Positions 16,702-25,409 of a DNA stretch of 64,000 nt are shown here, piece after piece; positions within the stretch are counted from its first letter, which is position 1, and each line of letters starts with the position of its first letter. The stretch is from Nonomuraea maritima (GTDB lineage: Bacteria > Actinomycetota > Actinomycetes > Streptosporangiales > Streptosporangiaceae), in contig NZ_FNFB01000002.1 in NCBI RefSeq assembly GCF_900100395.1, positions 247,074 through 311,073 of the forward strand, in the 5' to 3' direction. Below the pieces are notes generated by a model. It did not search any database, had not been told where the DNA came from, and saw only the letters and a program-made list of their open reading frames with translations. The position numbers were made by a program, and so were the translations under genes.

Positions 16702-19194
16702 GTGCTCTCTATTCACCAGCGGATCGCCGCGGAGCTCGGGGTTCGCGACGGGCAGGTGCAGGCTGCCGTCGACCTGCTCGACGGCGGCGCGACCGTGCCG
16801 TTCATCGCGCGCTATCGCAAGGAGGCGACCGGCGCCCTCGACGACGCGCAGCTGCGCACGCTCGAGGAGCGGCTGCGCTACCTGCGCGAGCTGGAGGAGC
16901 GCCGTTCGGCGATCCTGGAGTCCATCGAGTCCCAGGGCAAGCTCGACGACGCGCTGCGCGAGCAGATCATGGCGGCCGAGACCAAGGCCCGGCTCGAGGA
17001 CATCTACCTGCCCTACAAGCCCAAGCGGCGCACCAAGGCGCAGATCGCGCGCGAGCTGGGCCTCGAGCCGCTCGCCGACCAACTGCTCGGCGACCCCACG
17101 CTCGACCCGGCGGCCACGGCCGAGGGCTTCGTCACCGAGGGCGTGGCCGACGCGGGCGCGGCGCTCGAAGGCGCCAGGGCCATCCTGATCGAGCGCTTCG
17201 CCGAGGACGCCGACCTGATCGGCGCGCTGCGCGAGCAGTTCTGGACCCGCGGGCGCCTCGTGTCCAAGGTGCGCGAGGGCAAGGAGGAGGCCGGGGCCAA
17301 GTTCTCCGACTACTTCGAGTTCGGCGAGCCGTTCACGAAGCTGCCCTCCCACCGCATCCTCGCCATCTTCAGGGGCGAGAAGGAGGAGACGCTCTCCGTC
17401 ACCCTCGAGCCCGACGACAGCCCCGACTACGAGCTGCGCATCGCCTCCCGGTTCGGCGTCTCCGACCAGGGGCGGCCGGCCGACAAGTGGCTGGGCGAGA
17501 CCGTGCGGTGGGCCTGGCGCACCCGCATCCTCGTCCACCTCGGCATCGACCTGCGGATGCGGCTGTGGCAGGCGGCCGAGGAAGAGGCGGTGCGGGTGTT
17601 CGCGGCCAACCTGCGCGACCTGCTGCTCGCCGCGCCCGCCGGCACCCGCACCACGATGGGTCTCGACCCCGGGCTGCGCACCGGCGTGAAGGTCGCCGTG
17701 GTCGACGCCACCGGCAAGGTCGTCGAGACCACGACCATCTACCCCCACGAGCCCAAGCGGCAGTGGGACGAGTCGCTGGCCGTGCTCGGCGCGCTCGCGC
17801 AGCGGCACGGCGTCGACCTGATCGCGATCGGCAACGGCACGGCCTCACGCGAGACCGACAAGCTGGCCGGCGACCTGCTCAAGCTCATGCCGGGGCTCAC
17901 CAAGATCGTCGTTTCCGAGGCGGGCGCCTCGGTCTACTCCGCCTCGGCCTACGCCTCCCAGGAGCTGCCCGACCTCGACGTGTCGCTGCGCGGCGCCGTG
18001 TCCATCGCCCGCCGCCTGCAAGACCCGCTCGCCGAGCTCGTCAAGATCGACCCCAAGTCGATCGGGGTCGGCCAGTACCAGCACGACCTGGCCGAGTCCA
18101 AGCTCTCCCGGTCGCTCGACGCCGTCGTCGAAGACTGCGTGAACGCGGTCGGCGTCGACGTCAACACGGCCTCGGCGCCGCTGCTCACGCGGGTGTCGGG
18201 CATCGGCTCCACGCTCGCCGAGAGCATCGTCCGCCACCGCGACGCCAACGGCCCGTTCCGCACGCGCGCCTCGCTGAAGAGCGTGCCGCGGCTCGGGCCC
18301 AAGGCGTTCGAGCAGTGCGCGGGCTTCCTACGCATCCGGGGCGGCGACGACCCGCTCGACGTGTCGAGCGTCCACCCCGAGGCCTATCCCGTCGTACGGC
18401 GCATCCTCGGTTCGGTGAAGACCGACCTCAAGTCGCTGATCGGCAACACGGCGGCGCTGCGCGCGCTCAGGCCGGGCGACTTCACCGACGACACCTTCGG
18501 CCTGCCGACGGTCACCGACATCCTGCGCGAGCTGGAGAAGCCCGGGCGTGACCCGCGGCCCGCGTTCAAGACCGCCACCTTCAAGGAGGGGGTCGAGAAG
18601 CTCTCCGACCTCGAGCCCGGGATGATCCTCGAGGGCGTGGTCACCAACGTGGCCGCGTTCGGCGCGTTCGTCGACATCGGCGTGCACCAGGACGGTCTGG
18701 TGCACGTGTCGGCCATGTCCCGCACGTTCGTGAAAGACCCGCGCGACGTGGTCAAGCCGGGCGACATCGTCCGGGTCAAGGTCCTCGACGTCGACATCCC
18801 GCGCAAGCGCATCTCCCTGACGCTGCGCCTGGAGGACGACACGACGCAGGACGCGTCCACCGACGGCCCCCGCAGGGGCGGCCGGAGCGGGCAACCGTCC
18901 GGCCCGAACGGCGGCGGCGGTCGCGGAGACGGCGGGCGGGGCCGCGGCGACGGCGGTCGCGGAGATGGCAGCCGGGGCGACGGCGGGCGGGGCGACGGCG
19001 GTCGCGGCCGTTCGGGCGGCTCCCGCGGCAACGGCGCGGACGCGGGCCAACGCGGACGCGGCGCCGACGGGCGCGGTGACGGCCGCGGTGATGGCCGCGG
19101 TGACGGCCGCGGCGGCCGCCGCCAGGACCGTCCGGCACCGAGCGGTGCCATGGCCGAAGCCCTCCGCAAGGCGGGCCTCACCGGCGACCGCTGA
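16702..19194 (+). CDS. tex: Tex-family RNA-binding transcription accessory protein
   Basis: 830 residues, GTG start after AGGCAGG. Order: Tex N-terminal region ([20 protein letters not shown] about 28-47), YqgF-like RNase fold ([17 protein letters not shown] about 316-332), helix-hairpin-helix repeats ([20 protein letters not shown] about 490-509) and an S1 domain ([20 protein letters not shown] about 639-658). Tex binds nucleic acid and influences transcription elongation. The C-terminus carries an unusual 80-90 residue low-complexity tail of GRGDG/GGRG units (about 725-815), disordered and basic-acidic, beyond the usual family end. It is preceded by a 150-bp gap and followed by a strong hairpin. 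Confidence 0.93.
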   Translation: MLSIHQRIAAELGVRDGQVQAAVDLLDGGATVPFIARYRKEATGALDDAQLRTLEERLRYLRELEERRSAILESIESQGKLDDALREQIMAAETKARLEDIYLPYKPKRRTKAQIARELGLEPLADQLLGDPTLDPAATAEGFVTEGVADAGAALEGARAILIERFAEDADLIGALREQFWTRGRLVSKVREGKEEAGAKFSDYFEFGEPFTKLPSHRILAIFRGEKEETLSVTLEPDDSPDYELRIASRFGVSDQGRPADKWLGETVRWAWRTRILVHLGIDLRMRLWQAAEEEAVRVFAANLRDLLLAAPAGTRTTMGLDPGLRTGVKVAVVDATGKVVETTTIYPHEPKRQWDESLAVLGALAQRHGVDLIAIGNGTASRETDKLAGDLLKLMPGLTKIVVSEAGASVYSASAYASQELPDLDVSLRGAVSIARRLQDPLAELVKIDPKSIGVGQYQHDLAESKLSRSLDAVVEDCVNAVGVDVNTASAPLLTRVSGIGSTLAESIVRHRDANGPFRTRASLKSVPRLGPKAFEQCAGFLRIRGGDDPLDVSSVHPEAYPVVRRILGSVKTDLKSLIGNTAALRALRPGDFTDDTFGLPTVTDILRELEKPGRDPRPAFKTATFKEGVEKLSDLEPGMILEGVVTNVAAFGAFVDIGVHQDGLVHVSAMSRTFVKDPRDVVKPGDIVRVKVLDVDIPRKRISLTLRLEDDTTQDASTDGPRRGGRSGQPSGPNGGGGRGDGGRGRGDGGRGDGSRGDGGRGDGGRGRSGGSRGNGADAGQRGRGADGRGDGRGDGRGDGRGGRRQDRPAPSGAMAEALRKAGLTGDR

Positions 19195-19218
19195 CCCACA
19201 CCGCCACCCCACCAACCA

Positions 19219-19250
19219 GCGGCCACCGGGCAGGGCTCCCCGGTGGCCGC
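19219..19250 (+). terminator. hairpin terminator after tex
   Basis: Perfect 11-bp inverted repeat GCGGCCACCGG/CCGGTGGCCGC with a 10-base loop, 25 bp after the tex stop. No T-run, as usual in GC-rich actinomycetes. Confidence 0.6.
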
Positions 19251-19276
19251 CCCTACCAGAGGCAACTCGACCGGCG

Positions 19277-19545
19277 GCCTCGCCCACCAACACTCAGGTG
19301 GCAACACCGTTGACGAGCGAGGCCACCACCACTCACGTGGCAACACAGCCGGTGAACGAGATCATCACCACCCACACGGCAACACCGCCAGTGAACGAAG
19401 CCACCGACGATCATGTGGCAACACCGCCAGTGAACGAAGCCACCGACGATCATGTGGCAACACCGCCGGTGAACGAGGCCACCGACGATCATGTGGCAAC
19501 ACCGCCGGTGAGCGAGGCCACCGACGATCATGTGGCAATGCTGCC
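19277..19545. repeat. 39-bp tandem hairpin-repeat array
   Basis: Six full 39-bp units from 19298 to 19531, plus a half unit before and a partial after. The last four units are nearly identical. A consensus unit starts GTGGCAACACCGCC and carries nested inverted repeats: outer GTGGC/GCCAC and inner CACC-GCC-GGTG. The unit is a multiple of three, so all frames stay open across it, but no start, ribosome site or conserved protein supports coding. This fills most of the 495-bp gap between tex and the next gene; 19546-19689 holds nothing I can identify. Confidence 0.85.
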
Positions 19546-19689
19546 TGGTGGCCTCGTCCTCGGCTCACGGCCCGGGGGTCACGCGCCGGTATCCGATGCC
19601 CCCTATGGCTCTCATCGCACGGAGTGGCGGCGTGTCCGCTGTTGGCGGAGCTGGGTGGGCGGCGGGTTGCGGGCTGTCACGATGGGCGT

Positions 19690-20400
19690 ATGGGGACAAG
19701 CGTGGCAGTGCGTCGGCTGGACTTGGGATACTTTGTTCGGCCCGCTTCAGAGACGGGTGGGCCGGAGCCTCGGGTTGAGCCTGTGCTCGCTTATCTGGTG
19801 AAGCACGCTCAGGGGCTGATCCTCTTCGATACCGGCATCGGCGCCGCGAACCCTGAGACCGAGGCCCACTACCGGCCTCGACGGCGTGCGCTGCAGGAGG
19901 CTCTGTCAGCGGCTGGCGTCGCTCCCAGCGACATCTCGCTCGTGGTGAACTGTCGCCTTCATTTCGACCACTGCGGCGGCAATCCCCTCATGGCCGGCAA
20001 GCCCATCCTGGTCCAGGACGTCGAACTGGCCACCGTCCGCCAGGGCAACCACACCTTCGACGAGCTCGTCGACTTCCCCGGCGCGACCTACCAGGAGCTC
20101 ACCGGCGAAGCCGAGGTCTGGCCGGGCGTCTGGATCATTCCGACCCCCGGCCACACCGCCGGACACCAGTCGCTCGTTCTCCGGCAGGGTGACGGCACCG
20201 TGGTCCTCGCCGGCCAGGCACACGACTTCGCATCCCACTTCGCATCCGATCAACTGGCTCGCCAGGCACTACTCGACGGGGTGGATCAGCCGCTTCCCAC
20301 CTACCAGCCCTGGATCGAGCGGCTTGCCGAGTTCGATCCGCGACGCGTCCTCTTCGCCCACGACTGCTCGGTCTGGGAACCGTCACAGACTGTCTTCTGA
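19690..20400 (+). CDS. metallo-beta-lactamase-fold hydrolase, lactonase-like, one ligand changed
   Basis: 236 residues similar in plan to N-acyl-homoserine-lactonase-type enzymes: an early beta-strand block LILFDTGIGA, then VVNCRLHFDHCGGNPLM where the family has H-x-H-x-D-H, WIIPTPGHTAGHQSLVL with the third metal His, and VLFAHDCSVWE near the end. The first His of the H-x-H-x-D-H box is Arg here (codon CGC), a probable loss of one zinc ligand. The start is the ATG with MGTSVAVRRLDLGYF; no good ribosome site is visible, and the frame is open far upstream through the repeat array. Lactonase activity is doubtful. Confidence 0.72.
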   Translation: MGTSVAVRRLDLGYFVRPASETGGPEPRVEPVLAYLVKHAQGLILFDTGIGAANPETEAHYRPRRRALQEALSAAGVAPSDISLVVNCRLHFDHCGGNPLMAGKPILVQDVELATVRQGNHTFDELVDFPGATYQELTGEAEVWPGVWIIPTPGHTAGHQSLVLRQGDGTVVLAGQAHDFASHFASDQLARQALLDGVDQPLPTYQPWIERLAEFDPRRVLFAHDCSVWEPSQTVF

Positions 20401-20576
20401 GGCGTGGCGAGGTCGACGAGCTCCGTGTCCAGCCAGACCTCGGCGATCCACTTGCCCCTGCCCTTGACCCGCTCGGGGCCGACCCGGTGCAGAGCCCCAA
20501 CGCTCGGCCGATCCTCCTCTCCATCCCTGCTCACGCACGGCCTGCCTGCGTCTGACAGCCGGCCGCTCGGCGGTGC

Positions 20577-21764
20577 TCACGGGGAGGTGGCCGGCCGCGC
20601 AGCTGAGGTCGGTTGCTCGGGACGCGGGCCGCCCTTCAACCAGGCGGCGGAACCGGGCCTGCGGGCCTCACGGCGAATTCTCGACACTGCGAACCTGCAG
20701 GTCACCTCCTTGATCACCGCTCCCGTACGACCGCCGACGTAGACGTTCACCGCGGTGTCGTCTTTGCCGGCGACCTGTCGTACGGCGACGTGCCGACCGA
20801 GGCTGACGCACGCCCCGGAGAAGGCCAGATTGATCACGGCCGGTTCGGTTCCCGCGATGCGGCTCAGCACGGTGTCGGCTGCCTGCGCCCCGAGCGGCCC
20901 TGCGGCGTAGCAGCTCATCCGCAGCGGCCGGCCCGACGGTGCGGCGGCGTCGCCCGCCGCGACGATGCGGTCGTCGTCGACGCTGGTCAGCGTCTCGTCG
21001 GTGAGCAGCCTGCCGAGCTCGTCGGTGCGCAGCCCGCTCGCCGCCGCCAGCTGCGGCACACCGAAACCGCCCGCCCAGATGGTCAGCGCGCTCGCACGCA
21101 CCGCACCGTCGGCGAGGACGACCGCGTCCGGCCGGACCTCGCTCGCCACGGCGTCCTCGAGCACCGCGACACCGTGCCGGGACAGCCACTTGGCCATGGA
21201 CCGGCGAGCCGGTGCGCTGAACGACGGCGCCAGGGTCCGGCCGCACACCAGCATGACCCTGCGCCCTTGTTCGGCCAGCTCGGCGGCCGTCTCGATGCCG
21301 GTCAACCCACCTCCGACCACAGTGACCGCAGCGTCGGAAGGCAGCTCGTTCAGCCTGGCGCGCAGCCGCTGTGCGGGCTCGAGTTCGGCGATGTCGAAGG
21401 CGCATTCGGCCGCGCCGGGCACCGATGCGGGTACTGCTCCGGTGCTGCCGATCGCGTAGAGGACGTAGTCGTAGTCCAGTGCGCGGCCCGACGCCAGCCG
21501 GACCGTGCGGGCTGCGGTGTCGATGTGCGTGACGCTGTCGACGACCAACTGGACGCCTTCGCCGAGCAGGGTGCCGAAGTCGGCCGTCGCCTCGCCGGTG
21601 CCGGCCACGAACTGGTGCAGCCGGACGCGTTCGACGAACTCCGGGCGGGGATTGACCAGCGTGATCTCGACGTCGTCGCGCTTCCGCAGACGGTTGGCCG
21701 CGAGCGTTCCGGCGTAACCGCCGCCGATGATGACGATCTTGTGGGGTGTGTTGTGTCCGATCAT
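20577..21764 (-). CDS. NADH dehydrogenase (type II)-like FAD oxidoreductase
   Basis: 395 residues, pyridine nucleotide-disulphide oxidoreductase fold. FAD-binding VIIGGGYAGTLAANRLRKRD at residues about 10-29; NAD-binding VVGGGLTGIETAAELAEQG about 150-168; the C-terminal FAD motif RIVAAGDAAAPSG about 273-285. This layout matches NDH-2-like enzymes, which pass electrons from NADH to quinone at the membrane. The CxxC pair of disulphide reductases is absent. It lies downstream of a decayed RidA gene and rhaM on the same strand. The gap 20401-20576, between it and the convergent hydrolase, holds nothing evident. Confidence 0.83.
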   Translation of the reverse strand: MIGHNTPHKIVIIGGGYAGTLAANRLRKRDDVEITLVNPRPEFVERVRLHQFVAGTGEATADFGTLLGEGVQLVVDSVTHIDTAARTVRLASGRALDYDYVLYAIGSTGAVPASVPGAAECAFDIAELEPAQRLRARLNELPSDAAVTVVGGGLTGIETAAELAEQGRRVMLVCGRTLAPSFSAPARRSMAKWLSRHGVAVLEDAVASEVRPDAVVLADGAVRASALTIWAGGFGVPQLAAASGLRTDELGRLLTDETLTSVDDDRIVAAGDAAAPSGRPLRMSCYAAGPLGAQAADTVLSRIAGTEPAVINLAFSGACVSLGRHVAVRQVAGKDDTAVNVYVGGRTGAVIKEVTCRFAVSRIRREARRPGSAAWLKGGPRPEQPTSAARPATSP

Positions 21765-21780
21765 GCCCTGAGGACACCGC

Positions 21781-22080
21781 TCATCGCGGAGACGTGACAT
21801 GGCACGACGTGACGCGCATCGCTCCACCGACGAGCGCGGGCGCCCATGAGCCATCGGCCGCCTCGTCGACCTGGCCGACGGCGCGCTTGAGCGTCGGCCG
21901 GCAGGGCTCGAAGTCGGCGCGGTCGGGCAGCACGCACCACGTCGGCCGGCGTGCATCCGGCCTCGGTCAGGGCGGCCTCGATGCTCCGCAGGCACTGCTC
22001 GGCCTGTTCCACCACGTCGTCGGAGACCTGGCCAAGAGGCGTCTGCCGGCCCGTCGTTCGCGGCGGGCCGGTGGCAGGCG
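21781..22080 (-). pseudogene. decayed RidA/YjgF-family gene
   Basis: One frame encodes GQVSDDVVEQAEQCLRSIEA and LTEAGCTPADVV, the central helix block of RidA-type proteins. The continuation LPDRADFEPCRPTLKRAVGQ is in another frame, with several bases lost at the junction near 21930 (family expectation: DVVRVRYxLPDRADFEP). The beta-strand N-terminus is absent. RidA proteins hydrolyse reactive enamine/imine intermediates. This copy cannot make a normal protein unless the junction is a sequencing error. Confidence 0.6.
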
Positions 22081-22114
22081 CGGGTTCTGGCGCGGGTACC
22101 AAGGTGGGTGGGCG

Positions 22115-22438
22115 TCAGTCGAGGTGCCAGGCCTCGGTCATGGTGGCCCACTGTTCTCCGTCGGGGGTTCCGGGCAGCCGCTCCTGACACGGGTCCGTGA
22201 GTTTCCACCATTCCTGGGTGACCGGGTCCGCGGCGATGGCCGCGCTGTCGGCGGTGTAGTCGGTGCCCGTGTACTCGTAGTAGGCGAACAGCAGATCCCC
22301 ATGGATGAAGATCGTGTAGTTGGTGAAGTGGCTGTCGCGCAGCCGTTGCTCCACTTGAGGCCAGACCTCCCGGTGCAGGGCCAGATACTCCTCACGGCGC
22401 TCGGGACGCACGCCGATCACACAGCCAAACCGTTGCAT
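22115..22438 (-). CDS. rhaM: L-rhamnose mutarotase
   Basis: 107 residues, the standard size. RhaM interconverts alpha and beta anomers of L-rhamnose. Typical sequence: MQRFGCVIGVRPERREEYLA, a conserved HREVWPQVEQRL, NYTIFIHGDLLFAYYEYTG, and DPVTQEWWKLTDPCQE with the aromatic active-site cluster. No rhamnose isomerase or kinase is adjacent, so it is a stand-alone gene here. The ATG lies just after an AT-richer patch. Confidence 0.9.
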   Translation of the reverse strand: MQRFGCVIGVRPERREEYLALHREVWPQVEQRLRDSHFTNYTIFIHGDLLFAYYEYTGTDYTADSAAIAADPVTQEWWKLTDPCQERLPGTPDGEQWATMTEAWHLD

Positions 22439-22460
22439 ACGCCCACTATTTCAACCCTTG

Positions 22461-22595
22461 GCGGCAAAACATCACATAACGCCCGCGCAGGGCCGAGGGC
22501 CGGAGGCGGCAGAGGATCACATCGCGCCCACGCGGGGCCCGAGGCCGAGGGCGGCAACCGATCGCATAACGCCCGTCGGGCCCAAGGTCGGCAGA
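22461..22595. repeat. 45-bp imperfect tandem repeat, three units
   Basis: Units start at 22461, 22506 and 22551, each opening GGCGGCA and containing a version of CATAACGCCCGCGCAGGGCC. They are diverged, with roughly 70-80% agreement by eye. The array fills the gap between the marR stop and the rhaM start. There are no spacers, so it is not CRISPR. Confidence 0.7.
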
Positions 22596-22613
22596 TGTCG
22601 GGAGTGGGGCTGG

Positions 22614-23078
22614 TCAGGGGGCGGGGGTGGAGCGGAGGAGGGCGAGTTCTTCGTTCATGGCGTCGAGGAAGGTGGCCACGGTGCGCAGCTCGTCGGCGGT
22701 GAAGCGGCGCAGGGCGCTGTCGGTGCTGCCGGCCAGGGGGCGGAAGAAGGCGGCGGCCAGCTCCTTGGCCGCCTCGTGATAGTGGAGGTGGACCACCCGC
22801 CGGTCGTGCGCGTCGCGAACCCGGCGGATGTGCCCCGCCCGCTCCAGCCGGTCGAGACAGGCGGTGACGGCGCCGGAGGTGAGGTTGAGCTCCTCACGAA
22901 GCCTGCCCGGCGTGATCGGCGACGGCGCGTCCAAGATCATGATCAGTGCCTGGACGTCGGTGGTGTGCAGGCCCTGCTGGTTGGCGAACTCGTGGGCGAC
23001 GCGATTGAACTCGGCGGTCATCCTGCGCAGGCGGACCGCGATGGATCGCAGGTCGACCCGTACCTCGCCGTCGCTCAT
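22614..23078 (-). CDS. MarR-family transcriptional regulator
   Basis: 154 residues, winged helix-turn-helix. Recognition region PGRLREELNLTSGAVTACLD (about 58-77), with the wing RRVRDAHDRRVVHLHY (about 84-99) carrying the usual D-x-R motif. The N-terminal helix has EFNRVAHEFANQQGLHTTDV. It is transcribed divergently from the MMPL transporter with an 80-bp gap containing a 13-bp inverted repeat, so it very likely represses the transporter and itself, with release by a ligand. Ligand unknown. Confidence 0.9.
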   Translation of the reverse strand: MSDGEVRVDLRSIAVRLRRMTAEFNRVAHEFANQQGLHTTDVQALIMILDAPSPITPGRLREELNLTSGAVTACLDRLERAGHIRRVRDAHDRRVVHLHYHEAAKELAAAFFRPLAGSTDSALRRFTADELRTVATFLDAMNEELALLRSTPAP

Positions 23079-23106
23079 GGTGACCCATGCTACATTACCT
23101 CAATGG

Positions 23107-23119
23107 TCAAGTATCTTGA
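23107..23119. promoter_or_regulatory. candidate MarR operator TCAAGTATCTTGA
   Basis: Perfect inverted repeat TCAAG-TAT-CTTGA in the middle of the divergent marR-MMPL gap. Size and placement fit a MarR dimer site. Its left arm overlaps a TTGACC hexamer on the minus strand that could be a -35 element for marR. Confidence 0.6.
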
Positions 23120-23157
23120 TCGTTGAGCTATCTGACGTGAGGGAAGGGTGACGGATC

Positions 23158-25251
23158 ATGGCGCGGCGATCGACCCGCTGGCTGGTCCCGGCGCTGCTGG
23201 TGCTGGCCTGGCTCGCCGTCGGCGGGGGGCTGGGGCCGTTCGCCGGCAAGCTCACCGAGGTCTCCACCAACGACCAGGCGGCCTTCCTGCCCCAGAGCGC
23301 GGAGTCCACGCACGTGCTCAAGGCGCAGGAGACGTTCCGCCAGGGCGACGGCCAGCCGGTGATCGTCGTGTGGACGTCCGGCGCGAGCGTCACCCCTGAG
23401 CAGACGACGGCGGCCACCCGCGCGCTGGCCGCCCTGCGCGGCGCGCCCGGCGTCGTCGGCACGCCCACACCCGCCTTCCCCTCCGACGACGGACGGGCGC
23501 TGCAGGGCGTGCTGCAGCTCAGCCCCGACCTCGGCCCCGGCGACCTCGGCGACGCCCTCGACAGGATCCGCGCGAGCGTGGCGGTCGACGGCCTGACGAC
23601 ACAGCTCGCCGGCCCCGCGGCCACCCGGGCCGACCTGGGCGACGCCTTCGCCGGCATCGACGGCGTGCTGCTCGGCGTGGCGCTGGTCACCGTGCTGATC
23701 ATCCTGCTGGCGGTGTACCGCAGCGTGCTGCTACCGCTGGTCATCATCCTCGGCGCGGTCTTCGCGCTCGGGCTGGCGTGCGCCGTGGTCTACTTCCTCG
23801 CCGACCGCGACATCGTCCGGGTGGACGGCCAGGTGCAGGGCATCCTGTTCATCCTGGTCATCGGCGCGGCCACCGACTACGCGCTGCTGCTGACCGCCCG
23901 CTTCCGCGAGGAGCTGGCCACCGGCGCCGACCGGTTCACGGCCGGCCGCATCGCGCTGCGGCAGTCGGTCGAGCCGATCGTGGCCAGCGCCGCCACCGTC
24001 GCGCTGGGCCTGCTCGCGCTGCTGCTCAGCAACCTGACCAACAACCGCGCGCTCGGCCCCGTGGGCGCCATCGGCATCGCGTGCGCGGCGCTCAGCGCGC
24101 TGACCTTCCTGCCCGCGGCGCTGGTGCTGCTGGGCCGGGCCGCGCTGTGGCCCGCGCGTCCCCGTCCGTCCGACACCGGTGCGCAGGGGCTGTGGAACCG
24201 GGTGGCCGCGCTGGTCGACCGGCGCCCCCGCCTCGTGTGGGTGGCCTCCGTCCTGCCGCTCGTCGCCCTCGCCTTCTTCGCGCCCCAGCTCAACGCCAGG
24301 GGCGTTCCGCTGGACGAGACGTTCGTGGGCGACGCGCCGTCCGTGGCCGCGCAGGCGGCGCTGAGCGAGCACTTCCCGGGCGGCTCGGGGCAGCCCGCGG
24401 TCATCGTCGCCCCCGCCGCGCGGGCCACGGCGATCGTGGAGAAGGCCGGCGCCGTCGAGGGCGTCTCCGGCGCGGCCGCGGTGTCCGCGAGCGGCCGGCC
24501 TGGCGACGACCCCAAGGTGGTCGACGGACGCGTGCTGGTGGAGGCCACGCTGCGCGACGCCCCCGACAGCGACGCCGCCCAGGACACCGTCAGGCGGCTG
24601 CGCTCCGCGCTGCACGGCGAGGACGGCGTGCTGGTCGGCGGCTACAGCGCCCAGCGCTACGACACGACCGAGACCGCGCGGCAGGACACGCTGGTCATCG
24701 TCCCGGTCGTGCTGGGGATCATCCTGCTCATCCTGATCGTCCTGCTGCGCTCGCTGACCATGCCCGTGCTGCTGGTGGCCACCGTGGCGCTCAACTTCCT
24801 GGCCGTCCTCGGCGTCTCGACGCTGCTCTTCCCCCACCTGTTCGGCTTCACCGGCAGCGACGCGTCGGTGCCGCTGTACGGCTTCGTCTTCCTCGTGGCG
24901 CTGGGCGTCGACTACAACATCTTCCTGATGTCGCGCGTACGCGAGGAGACCGCCCGGCACGGGGCGCGCGAGGGCGTGCTGCGGGGGCTGGTCACCACGG
25001 GCGGGGTGATCACGTCGGCGGGGGTCGTGCTCGCCGCCACGTTCGCCGCGCTGGTCGTCATCCCGCTGGCCTTCCTCGTGCAGATCGCCTTCATCGTCGC
25101 CTTCGGCGTGCTGCTCGACACTCTGGTGGTGCGCTCGCTGCTGGTGCCTGCGCTCGTACGCGACCTCGGCGGGCGCGCGTGGTGGCCGAGCCGCCTCGGA
25201 CGCGAGCACGTGCCGGCGGCGGAGGAGTCGTCACCGGCGCGGCAGCACTGA
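23158..25251 (+). CDS. MMPL-family membrane transporter
   Basis: 697 residues, RND-superfamily MMPL protein with two repeated halves: one N-terminal helix, a soluble loop (about 30-160), five or so helices (LGVALVTVLIILLAVYRSVL, then VIGAATDYALLLTARFREEL), then a second loop (about 380-510) and helices ending VDYNIFLMSRVREETARHGA. The GxxxDY motifs thought to carry the proton relay are present in both halves. Members export lipids or small molecules using proton flow. Controlled by the divergent MarR gene; substrate unknown. GC-rich shadow frames are open across it. Confidence 0.92.
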   Translation: MARRSTRWLVPALLVLAWLAVGGGLGPFAGKLTEVSTNDQAAFLPQSAESTHVLKAQETFRQGDGQPVIVVWTSGASVTPEQTTAATRALAALRGAPGVVGTPTPAFPSDDGRALQGVLQLSPDLGPGDLGDALDRIRASVAVDGLTTQLAGPAATRADLGDAFAGIDGVLLGVALVTVLIILLAVYRSVLLPLVIILGAVFALGLACAVVYFLADRDIVRVDGQVQGILFILVIGAATDYALLLTARFREELATGADRFTAGRIALRQSVEPIVASAATVALGLLALLLSNLTNNRALGPVGAIGIACAALSALTFLPAALVLLGRAALWPARPRPSDTGAQGLWNRVAALVDRRPRLVWVASVLPLVALAFFAPQLNARGVPLDETFVGDAPSVAAQAALSEHFPGGSGQPAVIVAPAARATAIVEKAGAVEGVSGAAAVSASGRPGDDPKVVDGRVLVEATLRDAPDSDAAQDTVRRLRSALHGEDGVLVGGYSAQRYDTTETARQDTLVIVPVVLGIILLILIVLLRSLTMPVLLVATVALNFLAVLGVSTLLFPHLFGFTGSDASVPLYGFVFLVALGVDYNIFLMSRVREETARHGAREGVLRGLVTTGGVITSAGVVLAATFAALVVIPLAFLVQIAFIVAFGVLLDTLVVRSLLVPALVRDLGGRAWWPSRLGREHVPAAEESSPARQH

Positions 25252-25409
25252 TTCCGGGCGCCCGTTCCTGCAGACGACGGAAACGGGCCCCCGAAGATCC
25301 GTCAGCTGTCCGGTGCCGCGATGAGGTGTCGTGGCTAGCGTCCCTCTGGGAGGCCGAGGCCCGCACCACGCGCGGCTGGCCGTCTCCCGCGCACGAGGGT
25401 GAGGTGACC

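Noticed and set aside
19277..19545. CRISPR array
   Set aside because: Units are contiguous, with no variable spacers, and no cas genes are present.
19243..19690. Reading frame extending the metallo-beta-lactamase-fold gene upstream through the 39-bp array
   Set aside because: The 39-bp unit preserves all frames, so openness means nothing. The conserved protein begins at the ATG near 19690.
22461..22595. CRISPR or promoter repeat array
   Set aside because: Three diverged contiguous units without spacers; no cas genes.
23778..25409. Fusion of the MMPL transporter region with the M64 peptidase in one long frame
   Set aside because: The M64 protein has its own ribosome site and signal peptide; the upstream frame is a GC-driven shadow.
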